DNA of 41,863 bases from an uncultured beta proteobacterium (GTDB taxonomy: Bacteria > Pseudomonadota > Gammaproteobacteria > Burkholderiales > Burkholderiaceae_B). Each line of letters starts with the position of its first letter. Within the stretch, counting starts at the first letter, position 1. The translations under genes were made by a program, and so were the position numbers. Location: NCBI GenBank assembly GCA_903894155.1, contig CAITPF010000165.1, positions 1 to 41,863 on the forward strand, given 5' to 3'. Below the pieces are notes generated by a model. The model was not told the origin of the DNA, searched no databases, and saw only the letters and a list, made by a program, of their open reading frames with translations. Shown here piece by piece: positions 31,909-40,374 of this stretch.

Positions 31909-33309
31909 CTATGGCCAGATCGCCGGATGATGCCCCGGCATGACAGCCGGCCGGGCCCAGAAAGGCTGGGTTTCGGACAGCTTCAGTATCGGGCTCATAT
32001 GTGTCAGCAGCCCCCAGGGTGTTTCGCTGACCATCGACCACGCCTTGCGCTCCTCTGACGTGAACTCCGCCTCGGCGCTCGCCGCCTGAGCGGCCGATAC
32101 CTGACCCAGATCGACCATCCATTTACCGACCTGCGCCAGCGAGATGCGGACAAGCCAGCTTCCCCCTTCTTTCGCGCGGCGGTTCAGTGCCACCATTGCA
32201 CCCGCGGCCATCAAGTAGCCGGCGCAGTAATCGATGGCGGAAGCGGGCAGGTAAGCCGGCCCGGGCGTGACTCCGGGAACGACTTGCGCCTGACGCAGGG
32301 TCATGCCGCTGACAGACTGGACCACCGTATCGAAGCCGCGACGCGACGCCCACGGGCCGACGTGGCCGAACGCACTCAGCGACACATAAACCAGACCAGG
32401 ACGCAGCACCGAGAGGGCTTCAGGCGATAGTCCCCGCGTATCCAGCGTCCCTGGGCGGTAACCCTGAGAGAAAACATCCGCGCCCTTCACCAGCGTTTTC
32501 AGTGTCGCCAGGTCCTCGGCCTTGGCCAGGTCCAGATGCGCGGAGAGCTTGCCATGACCGGTATCGGCTTCCTGGTAGCCCAGGCTGTGATGATGCGGGG
32601 AAGTGATTTTCATCACATCGGCACCGTGTTCGGCGAGCGTGCGGCTGCAGGTCGGGCCCGCGAGTACGCGAGTAAGGTCTACGACACGGATGCCCGAGAG
32701 CGGCCGCTCACCCGCAGGCAGCGGTTCAGGATCGCTGTCGCCGATGCGGGTGATTTCCATCAGCGGCAGGGCGTTGACGGCGGCGCATTGTGGATGCTGG
32801 GCCCACTGCGCGGCACTTCGGACCATGCCCCCGGCCCCCCCTGCGTCGATGATGGCATTCTCCAAGTCAAGCGCATTCCAGTTCAGCGCGGCTTTCGCGA
32901 AGGCCTGCGGCGATTCTTCGCAGCCGAGTACCGAAAGCGCGGCAGCCCGATGATGCGGAAAGTTCGCGTGCACGTTGATCCAGCGGCCGTCCTTGGTCGG
33001 GTAGTTGCCCATGATGTCGTGGCGCTTGCTCGAAAGTTCGTTTTCGCCGGCCGTCAGGTATCGCAGGCTTCGTAGCGACGCGGCGGCTTGGCGAACGTTC
33101 ACGCCGATCGTCTGCCGACGGCCGGTACGGGTTTCCCAGAGATCGGAGACGGCAAGCCCGGTGGCCGCCAACGTGGCGGCGCCGGCGGTGGCGATTCGGT
33201 AGGGTGTGGGCAAGACCGGGTCGCCCGCGCCTTCGAAAGTCACGGCAGCGGCGTCGTCGGACGTCCAGCCGCCGTAAGGCAACAGGGAATGCAAGGCTTC
33301 CAATGGCAC
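31909..33309 (-). CDS. CaiB/BaiF CoA-transferase family protein, long two-repeat form (GTG start)
   Basis: ERPLSGIRVVDLTRVLAGPTCSRTLAEHGADVMKI appears only after ~205 aa of CaiB-like C-terminal-half sequence; candidate catalytic Asp in SAIDYCAGYLMAAGAMVAL. Confidence 0.88.
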   Translation of the reverse strand: MPLEALHSLLPYGGWTSDDAAAVTFEGAGDPVLPTPYRIATAGAATLAATGLAVSDLWETRTGRRQTIGVNVRQAAASLRSLRYLTAGENELSSKRHDIMGNYPTKDGRWINVHANFPHHRAAALSVLGCEESPQAFAKAALNWNALDLENAIIDAGGAGGMVRSAAQWAQHPQCAAVNALPLMEITRIGDSDPEPLPAGERPLSGIRVVDLTRVLAGPTCSRTLAEHGADVMKITSPHHHSLGYQEADTGHGKLSAHLDLAKAEDLATLKTLVKGADVFSQGYRPGTLDTRGLSPEALSVLRPGLVYVSLSAFGHVGPWASRRGFDTVVQSVSGMTLRQAQVVPGVTPGPAYLPASAIDYCAGYLMAAGAMVALNRRAKEGGSWLVRISLAQVGKWMVDLGQVSAAQAASAEAEFTSEERKAWSMVSETPWGLLTHMSPILKLSETQPFWARPAVMPGHHPAIWP

Positions 33310-33387
33310 GATTTGGCTCCTGATGAATAATGCACGACGTCTCGAACGTCTTCGGCTGGATTGCCTGGCGCCCCAACCCTCAGGGTC

Positions 33388-34380
33388 TTACTGCTTCGCC
33401 AGTCCCAGTTCTTTCAGGATCTCGGTCAGGCGAACGTTGTCTTCGGCTAGAAATTTGGCGCTTTGAACATGATCCATGTACATCGGTTCGCCTTGTTCGG
33501 CAGCCACTTCCTTTTTCCATGCATCGCTGTCGACCAGCTTTTTGATGGTCGATTCCCAGTAGTCGACTTGTTCGCTGGTCATGCCGGCCGGCCCGACCAA
33601 ACCGCGCCAATTGCCAAACACCACATCGGCGCCTTCTTCTTTCCACGTTGGCACTTGTGCCAATGATCCGCTGAGTCCCTTGGGCGCAGAGATGGCCAAG
33701 CCGCGCGCCAGGCCAGCTTGAAGCTGAGCGCTGACGTTGGCCGGCGTGGTCACCAGCAAGTCGACGTGGCCGCCCAGCATCGCAGCCATGGCGTCGCCAG
33801 CCGCCAGATAGGGCACCATGCGGAGTTTGGTGGGCGCAATGCCGGCCGCTTTGGCAACGAGGGCGATCGAAATGTGCACGGCGCCACCCAGCCCGAGCGC
33901 AACGCCGATGGTGTAGGTATCCGGATCTTGCTTCAGGTCATGCAAAACCTGTTTGCCGCTTTTCACGGGCGATTGCGTACGTGCGACGGTCATCACATAC
34001 TCCGTGAACAACTGCGCCAGGGGCGTGACGTCCGTATACTGCGCCGCGCCGACGCCCATAATCGGATTGGTCAGAAGGGTCGGATTGCTCAGCATCACGT
34101 ACGTTCCGTCCCCTTCGTGCGCATTCAGAAAGTTCTGCGCGATGACACCGCCCGCGCCGGTCTTGTTCACGACAACAATCGGGTTGGAAACAAGCTTTTC
34201 TTCCTGCAGCAGGTGGGCCAGGATACGCGCGGTGCGATCGTTGCCGCCACCAGGTCCCGACGGCACGACAATCGTAATGGGGCCTGTGGGCTGCCATGCC
34301 GCGACTGCCGGATGCATCCAGCTTATCGACCACACGGATAGCATCGCCACACAAAGCCGGCCGAGGTAGCGGGTATTCAT
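33388..34380 (-). CDS. Bug/TctC-family tripartite tricarboxylate transporter substrate-binding protein
   Basis: Signal peptide; TGPITIVVPSGPGGGNDRTARILAHLL; GNWRGLVGPAGM. Confidence 0.92.
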   Translation of the reverse strand: MNTRYLGRLCVAMLSVWSISWMHPAVAAWQPTGPITIVVPSGPGGGNDRTARILAHLLQEEKLVSNPIVVVNKTGAGGVIAQNFLNAHEGDGTYVMLSNPTLLTNPIMGVGAAQYTDVTPLAQLFTEYVMTVARTQSPVKSGKQVLHDLKQDPDTYTIGVALGLGGAVHISIALVAKAAGIAPTKLRMVPYLAAGDAMAAMLGGHVDLLVTTPANVSAQLQAGLARGLAISAPKGLSGSLAQVPTWKEEGADVVFGNWRGLVGPAGMTSEQVDYWESTIKKLVDSDAWKKEVAAEQGEPMYMDHVQSAKFLAEDNVRLTEILKELGLAKQ

Positions 34381-34382
34381 CG

Positions 34383-34826
34383 TTATTTCCTTAAATTGAT
34401 CGGGGTGGCTGCAGGCAAGGGCGGTGACTCGACCACTGAAGCCAGTTCGAATCTCGGCAACATCCCATCCGTTACCCGCTCATACACCATCCGCACCGCG
34501 CGCCCGATCCAGTCCGTGTCTGGCACGGGGCCGACCAGGTTACTGACCATGATTGGACCCTCCTCGAGTTGGACAGCAATCGCGTTGTAGGGCACAGGGT
34601 GGTCATCGAAATAGCGTCGATGAAAAACGACCCACGACAGGATCGTCCCGCGTCCTGACAGCTCACGCCATTCCACCTCTTCGGCGAGGCAAGCGGCGCA
34701 GACCGGCGCCGGAGGATAGCGAAACAATCCGCAGTTCGAGCAGCATTGCAGGCGCATGCTCCCTGCATTGATGCTTTCCCACAGCGGTACGTCGTACATC
34801 GACAAGGTGCGACTAGAGTTGCCCAT
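34383..34826 (-). CDS. DUF35 Zn-ribbon/OB-fold protein
   Basis: Start set at ATG (MGNSSRTLSMYDVPLWESINAG); rubredoxin-like C-S-N-C...C-A-A-C; OB fold LSGRGTILSWVVFHRRYFDDHPVPYNAIAVQLEEGPIMVSNLVG. Confidence 0.9.
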   Translation of the reverse strand: MGNSSRTLSMYDVPLWESINAGSMRLQCCSNCGLFRYPPAPVCAACLAEEVEWRELSGRGTILSWVVFHRRYFDDHPVPYNAIAVQLEEGPIMVSNLVGPVPDTDWIGRAVRMVYERVTDGMLPRFELASVVESPPLPAATPINLRK

Positions 34827-34840
34827 CGTTCTCTCGATCG

Positions 34841-36001
34841 TCAAGCGCCATCGCGGCTGTAGATGATTGACACTGCCTTTCCCGAGACATCCGAACAGTA
34901 GTGTATGCGCCGGCAACCAAGTACCTGACGTTCGCCAGCCGTGCCGCGTAACTGTCGCACGGCCTCGAGCTGATGGTTCCAGCCGTGCATATAGCTCTCT
35001 GCCAGATGGCCACCGCTCGTGTTAACCGGCAGCCCGCCCGCCAAACCAATGCCTGTTTGGGCGATGAATCGCGCGGCGTCTCCAGGCGCGCAATACCCAT
35101 AACCTTCGAGCGCAAGCGGCACATGCAAGGAGAAGCTGTCGTATACCTGCAGTGAATCGATGTCCTCTGGACCGACGCCCGCCATTTCGAAGCTGGCGCG
35201 CGCTGCCGCTTGTTGAGCGGGACGATAGAAGTCGATCAGGCGGGGAGCCAGGCTGGTGGAAGCGCGATTCATGTCGGCGCGGCCAAGTCCGTCGATTAAG
35301 ATCGGTTGCTTGCACAGGCGGCGCGCCAGACCGGATTCGGCCACGATCAGTACTGCACCGCCGTCGTTAACCAGGCAATAGTCCGGATAGCGCAAGGGTT
35401 CGCAAACATAGCCGGAAGTTAGATAATCGTCCAGCGACAGGGGTTTCTTTAACAGCGCGTTTGGGTTGAGTCGGGCAGCCCTGCGTTGTTCCACCGCGAC
35501 GACCCCGAGCGATTCGCAACCAAAGCCGGTCAGATGGCGGTAGCGCTGGAACATCAGCGCGTACAGGGCGCCCTGGGAAGTGAAGCCCCATGGTGCGTGA
35601 TAGACGTAAGCAAGAAAGCGGTTGCCGCTGACGGCCTCGGCGCCCCCGTACTGCGTGCCGGCCGACCTTTGGTCGGTGCCGTGAACGAGCGCAATGCACT
35701 GGGCAGACCCCGTTTCTATTGCCAGGCAAGCGAGCGCAAGCGCTTGACCTGCGTCGCCCGCCTGCGCACCCCAACGCGGATCGATGCCCAATACTTCGCC
35801 GGTGCGTTCATACGACAGCGTCGGGCCTACGACCAGGCCATCGATTGCACCTCGAAGCCCTGGCGCTTGCGTCAGCGCATCGCGCAATGCCCGCGCCCCA
35901 TAGCCGAGCGCATCGCATGGCTTCTCGCCCGCACGCACGAGCGCATTTTCGCTGACCCAGTCGCTTTGTCCGATCGCGACGATCGCCGCGCAGCGCTTCA
36001 T
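34841..36001 (-). CDS. Thiolase-superfamily protein of the lipid-transfer (Ltp2-like) type; probable CoA-dependent retro-aldolase partner of DUF35
   Basis: Thiolase-fold pattern but GAQAGDAGQALALACLAIETG at the nucleophile region lacks the CxS motif; C-terminal QVYDSFS and PVNTSGGHLAESYMHGWNHQLEAVRQLRG. Overlaps crotonase gene by 4 bp. Confidence 0.82.
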   Translation of the reverse strand: MKRCAAIVAIGQSDWVSENALVRAGEKPCDALGYGARALRDALTQAPGLRGAIDGLVVGPTLSYERTGEVLGIDPRWGAQAGDAGQALALACLAIETGSAQCIALVHGTDQRSAGTQYGGAEAVSGNRFLAYVYHAPWGFTSQGALYALMFQRYRHLTGFGCESLGVVAVEQRRAARLNPNALLKKPLSLDDYLTSGYVCEPLRYPDYCLVNDGGAVLIVAESGLARRLCKQPILIDGLGRADMNRASTSLAPRLIDFYRPAQQAAARASFEMAGVGPEDIDSLQVYDSFSLHVPLALEGYGYCAPGDAARFIAQTGIGLAGGLPVNTSGGHLAESYMHGWNHQLEAVRQLRGTAGERQVLGCRRIHYCSDVSGKAVSIIYSRDGA

Positions 36002-36774
36002 TTTCCGCGGAACACCGGTGGCCGCTTTTCCTGAAAGGCCTTGCGACCCTCAAGCCGATCTTCCGTGTCGCGCATCAAACCATACACATACTTGTCCATT
36101 TCCAGGGCATGATCCAGAGGCATATCAAGCCCCATCTGGATCGAGCGTTTCAGCGCCCGCACCGACATTGGCGCATTGCGCTTGATGCGATCGGCGATAG
36201 CGTGCGCAGCAGGCATCAGTTCCGCAGGCGACACGACCTTACTGACGAAGCCCATCTGTTGCGCCTCCCGCGCATCGATGAGGTCACCTGTCAGGATCAT
36301 CAGCATTGCATTGCTCTTGCTTACGCTGCGCGGCAACCGCTGCACCCCGCCCGATCCTGGCACGCTGCCGACCTTCGCCTCAGTGATGCCGAATTTTGCG
36401 GTCTCGGAGGCTATACAGATATCGCATGCAAGGGCCAACTCCATGCCGCCGCCAACGGCGTAACCATTGACCGCTGCGATGATCGGTTTATCCAGCCCGA
36501 ACCGATGCAGGAATGTCCCGGGATTATCTTGCATGAACATCAATTCGGCGAAGCTTTCCCTTGGGGGCTGCGTATTCTTGAGGTCTGACCCAGTTGAAAA
36601 TGCCCGCTCGCCGGCGCCCGTTACGATGATGACATGCACATCGTCATCATCGCGCAGTTGGTCCCAAATGCGGTAGAGCGATTCACGCATCGATGGGTCG
36701 ACAGAATTCATCGCCTCGGGACGATTGAAGGTGACGACAGCGACACGGTCATCGATAGTAAGTTCCACGGTCAT
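35998..36774 (-). CDS. Enoyl-CoA hydratase/isomerase (crotonase) family protein
   Basis: IIAAVNGYAVGGGMELALACDICIASETAKFGITEAKVGSVPGSGGVQRLPR; both crotonase Glu positions (GGGMEL and ITEAKVG) retained. Confidence 0.93.
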   Translation of the reverse strand: MTVELTIDDRVAVVTFNRPEAMNSVDPSMRESLYRIWDQLRDDDDVHVIIVTGAGERAFSTGSDLKNTQPPRESFAELMFMQDNPGTFLHRFGLDKPIIAAVNGYAVGGGMELALACDICIASETAKFGITEAKVGSVPGSGGVQRLPRSVSKSNAMLMILTGDLIDAREAQQMGFVSKVVSPAELMPAAHAIADRIKRNAPMSVRALKRSIQMGLDMPLDHALEMDKYVYGLMRDTEDRLEGRKAFQEKRPPVFRGK

Positions 36775-36788
36775 AGCGACACCTCTGT

Positions 36789-38015
36789 CTATTCAAATAC
36801 CTTGTCGGCCGCGAACCGCGCGACCTCGTCGGTCGTGAGGCCGAGCAGGCTGGTACAAATCTCTTCAGTGTGCTGACCCAGCATCGGCGCTGGCCGCGAA
36901 AGCTGCCCGGGCGTGCGCGACAACTTGATCGGTACGTTGTTGTAGATCGATCGGCCCATTTCCGGATGGTCCAGGTACTGCCAGTGCTGCCGATGCGCCA
37001 ACTGCGGATCCCGCTCAATGAGATCGCCGGCATTCTGCACCACACCCGCAGGCACTCCGGCCTCCTGCAACTGTCGCATCAGATCGAACGGCTCTCTCAA
37101 CCTTGTCTCGGAGGTAAGCCACTCGTCGATGGTCAATCGCTGAGTCTCACGTGCTTCGGAATGCGCCCATGCGGCACGGCGCGTCGGCTCGAGTGCTAAA
37201 GCGTCAGCCAGGCGACCCCATTGCGCATCATCCTGCACCGCCACCGCAATCCAGCGATCATCACCCAGGCATGGATAGACTCCGTGCGGCGCCCACACGG
37301 GATGGCTGTTTCCATGACGCTCTGCGATCCGTCCGTTCACCGCGTAGTCGACGATCGCCGTCCCCAGCAGCGCCACCGTTGGCTCTGTCTGCGCCAGGTC
37401 GATGTACTGGCCGCACCCCGTACGGCGCCGATAGTTAAGCGCGGCGAGCACCGCGAATGCGGCATGCGCCGGATTCGGAACGTGATCAGGATAGTTAGTA
37501 CTAGTGCCTGCAGGTGGACGATCCGATGGTCCGCTGCTGTAATGGATGCCCGCCAACGCGCCGATGGTCAGCCCAAACCCGACATATTTCGTATGCGGCC
37601 CAGTGCCTCCTTGCATGGACATGGCCAGATAGACAATGTCCGGGCGCAACGCCTGTGCGGCTGCGTATCCGAGGCCAAGGCGGTCCATGACTCCTGGCCG
37701 GAAGTTGTTCGCGACCACGTCACTGCAGGCGATCAGCCTTTTCGCAATCGCCAATCCCTGTGGATGCTTCAAGTTAAGCCGCATGCCACGCTTGCTCGTG
37801 TTCCGGTCCGCAAAGTAGCCGCTGCGTTCAATGCCCTTGATGCCGTCCTTGAACGGTGGAGTGGATCGCAACGTATCCATGTGCGTTGAGGATTCGACCT
37901 TAATCACGTCAGCGCCAAAATCGGCCAGCAGCTTCGTCGTGTACGACCCTGCCCCGATCCAGGTAAAGTCGGCAACGCGTATGCCGGCCAGCGGGCCCTT
38001 GCTGCTTGCGCTCAT
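36789..38015 (-). CDS. CaiB/BaiF CoA-transferase, subunit with predicted catalytic Asp
   Basis: Start set at ATG 38013-38015; GPLAGIRVADFTWIGAGSYTTKLLADFGADVIKVES; NYPDHVPNPAHAAFAVLAALNYRRRTGCGQYIDLAQTE. Confidence 0.9.
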   Translation of the reverse strand: MSASSKGPLAGIRVADFTWIGAGSYTTKLLADFGADVIKVESSTHMDTLRSTPPFKDGIKGIERSGYFADRNTSKRGMRLNLKHPQGLAIAKRLIACSDVVANNFRPGVMDRLGLGYAAAQALRPDIVYLAMSMQGGTGPHTKYVGFGLTIGALAGIHYSSGPSDRPPAGTSTNYPDHVPNPAHAAFAVLAALNYRRRTGCGQYIDLAQTEPTVALLGTAIVDYAVNGRIAERHGNSHPVWAPHGVYPCLGDDRWIAVAVQDDAQWGRLADALALEPTRRAAWAHSEARETQRLTIDEWLTSETRLREPFDLMRQLQEAGVPAGVVQNAGDLIERDPQLAHRQHWQYLDHPEMGRSIYNNVPIKLSRTPGQLSRPAPMLGQHTEEICTSLLGLTTDEVARFAADKVFE

Positions 38016-39241
38016 CGATCCGCTCCTGTGTCGCGCCCCTGGACTGCCGCGCCTTGCCAATCTGTCAGAACGCTGTCCTGGTGTTCGCCGGGGAGCGGCG
38101 CACGATGGTGCAACCGTCCGGGCGAAGCCGACATCGAGAATGGCACATTGGGCATCGTGATATCAGCGCCGAAGACTTCGTGCGGCACTCCGACGAACAT
38201 TCCACGGGCCTGCAGTTGTGCATTATTGAACACATCGCGCGCGTCGTTGACCGGACACAGAGGAATCTGGCGGCGTTGGGCTTCGTGATAGATGTCGTCC
38301 TTGCGCCAACGTGCGCAAAACGGCGGGAAAACACGGTTAAAGATGGCCTTCGCCTCTGGCCCATCCATAAATGAGATATCAAGCCAGCGTGCGCCAGTCA
38401 GTTCCTCGTGCCCCGGTACGTTCTCTTCTCGCAACCAGGTCACCAGGTTCGCCCAGAAACGCGCGCCAGCCATTCCACCGGCGAACAGGTAGATAAATCC
38501 ATCGCTGCAAGCGAACACCCCGGTGCCCGCATGGCGCTGCTCACCGGCGAACCGCTTGCGCGTGGTGCCCGCCAGATTGTAGAACTGCGCCGCATTCTCG
38601 GTGGCCATCGTGACGGACTCCTGGATCGACACGTCGACCCGCTGCCCGATTCCGTCCGCCTGCGCCGCGGTCAGCGCGATCATCGATCCGACGGAAGCGA
38701 ACATGCATCCGATGGCTACGGCCTGGTTGCCATGCGTTTGGGTCGGTGGGCCATCGGGATAGCCCATCATGTTGAGCAACCCCCCGAGCGCCAGCAACGT
38801 CAGATCAGTGGCCGGCAATTGGGCATAGGGGCCCGTCTGCCCGAATGGCGTCAGGCTCGTCATCACCAGCTTGGGATTTTGCTCAGCCAAGCGCTCGAAT
38901 CCGAGACCGAGCTGCTGCAATGCCCCGGGAGGCCCGTCTTCTATTATCAGGTCAGCGTGTTGCGCCAGCGACCGGAGCGTCTCTGCATCGCGCGGCGAAG
39001 ACAGATTCAGGATCATGCCGCGCTTGCCGGTGTTATAGAAATTGAAGGGTATGCCCAGCGCACGGTCGATTCGATCGCCCAGAAAAGGGGCTTCTCGCCG
39101 CAGCGCGCATCCGCCCGGCGGCTCGATCAAGACGACATCCGCTCCCATATCCGCGAAGAGCTTGGCGGTGTAGAAGCTGAAACGCGAAGACAGGTCGACC
39201 ACACGAATGCCGGCCAGTGCATCCTGATTAGGGAGTGCCAT
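38012..39241 (-). CDS. CaiB/BaiF CoA-transferase, subunit apparently lacking catalytic Asp
   Basis: Start set at ATG 39239-39241; DALAGIRVVDLSSRFSFYTAKLFADMGADVVLIEPPGG; corresponding region THGNQAVAIGCMFASVGSMIALTAAQADGIGQRVDVSIQE. Confidence 0.88.
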   Translation of the reverse strand: MALPNQDALAGIRVVDLSSRFSFYTAKLFADMGADVVLIEPPGGCALRREAPFLGDRIDRALGIPFNFYNTGKRGMILNLSSPRDAETLRSLAQHADLIIEDGPPGALQQLGLGFERLAEQNPKLVMTSLTPFGQTGPYAQLPATDLTLLALGGLLNMMGYPDGPPTQTHGNQAVAIGCMFASVGSMIALTAAQADGIGQRVDVSIQESVTMATENAAQFYNLAGTTRKRFAGEQRHAGTGVFACSDGFIYLFAGGMAGARFWANLVTWLREENVPGHEELTGARWLDISFMDGPEAKAIFNRVFPPFCARWRKDDIYHEAQRRQIPLCPVNDARDVFNNAQLQARGMFVGVPHEVFGADITMPNVPFSMSASPGRLHHRAPLPGEHQDSVLTDWQGAAVQGRDTGADR

Positions 39242-39252
39242 TGTGAGACGCC

Positions 39253-40218
39253 TCAATCCTGCATAGGGGTATGAGACGTGTCGACAGCTTTTTTCCACAT
39301 CTCGACCTGCTCGTCCAGCCGTTTCGCGAACTCTTGCGAACCGACCATTTCCGGAAGAATTCCCACCGCGCTCAGCTTGCTGTCGATGTCCTTCGTGGAT
39401 AGCGCGATCGCCTGCTCCAGTTTGACAACCACCTCCGGCGGTGTGCGCGCCGGGGCGAGGATGCCGTACCAGGAATCCACGTCGACGCCATGCACACCGG
39501 CCTCATCCAGCGTCGGCACATGTGGCAGGTCGGGAAGGCGCTGCTTGCCCGATACCGCCAGGGGTATCAGCTTGCCGGCCTGCATCAGTGCGCCGGCGCC
39601 CACCTCCAGACCGAATAACATTTGTGCCTGCCCGCCAGCGACATCGGTCATGGCGGGGCCGGCGCCCTTGTAGGGGACATGATGGACCTTGATGCCGGCC
39701 GATTCGTTGAACAGCTCCCCAGTCAGGTGGGTCAGGCTACCGGTACCCGCCGAAGCGAAGAAATACTTATCGGGGTTCTTCTTGCATAACGCAATCAGCT
39801 CGGCCAGGGTGCGCGCCGGAAATTTATCGTTGACCAAGAGCACGACGGGGCTGGTCCCGAACTCCGCCACCGGCACGAAGTCTTTCTTGAGGTTGAAGGG
39901 TGGGTTTTTGTAGATCGCCATATTGATGGCGGTGGTCGGCGAGGCCAGCAGGATCGTATAGCCATCCGGCGCCGAACGCGCGACAAATTCAGTCCCTATG
40001 TTCGCGCCCCCGCCGGCCTTGTTTTCGACGACCACCGGCTGGCCGAGGTGCTGCGCCATGGCGGTCGCCAGCATGCGGGCAGAAGCATCGGTCGAGCCTC
40101 CTGGAGCAAAGGGCACGATCAGGCGGATGGCGCGGGTCGGGAATATGTCTGCGGCGTTGGCAGTCCCGCACAGCACAGCGGTCGAAGCCAGCAGTGCGGA
40201 GGCGATCAGCTTTCTCAT
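39253..40218 (-). CDS. Bug/TctC-family tripartite tricarboxylate transporter substrate-binding protein
   Basis: Start at ATG 40216-40218 (MRKLIASALLASTAVLCGTANAADIFPTRAIRLIVPFAPGGSTDASARMLATAMAQHLGQPVVVENKAGGGANIGTEFVARSAPDGYT). Confidence 0.94.
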   Translation of the reverse strand: MRKLIASALLASTAVLCGTANAADIFPTRAIRLIVPFAPGGSTDASARMLATAMAQHLGQPVVVENKAGGGANIGTEFVARSAPDGYTILLASPTTAINMAIYKNPPFNLKKDFVPVAEFGTSPVVLLVNDKFPARTLAELIALCKKNPDKYFFASAGTGSLTHLTGELFNESAGIKVHHVPYKGAGPAMTDVAGGQAQMLFGLEVGAGALMQAGKLIPLAVSGKQRLPDLPHVPTLDEAGVHGVDVDSWYGILAPARTPPEVVVKLEQAIALSTKDIDSKLSAVGILPEMVGSQEFAKRLDEQVEMWKKAVDTSHTPMQD

Positions 40219-40374
40219 TGTGTTGTCTCCTGGCGCTGCAAGGGCGCGGCGCAGAACATTGTATTGAGTGACTACCCCTAGTATCCAATAACAATAATTT
40301 GCCATAACATGCCAAACTGGAATGTTAGCTATAAGCCACAAAAGGAGCGCACCAGCTCCGCGGAGACGCCGCCC
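40219..40374. promoter_or_regulatory. Divergent promoter/operator region between LysR gene and the Bug-CoA-transferase operon
   Basis: 156-bp intergenic region, locally A+T-rich (agtatccaataacaataatttgccataacatgcc), divergent LTTR arrangement. Confidence 0.5.

Noticed and set aside
35998-38015. Carnitine (caiB/caiD) operon
   Set aside because: CaiB- and crotonase-family genes are adjacent, but no CaiA/CaiC-like genes are present and the partners (Ltp2-like, DUF35, Bug SBPs) do not fit carnitine metabolism.
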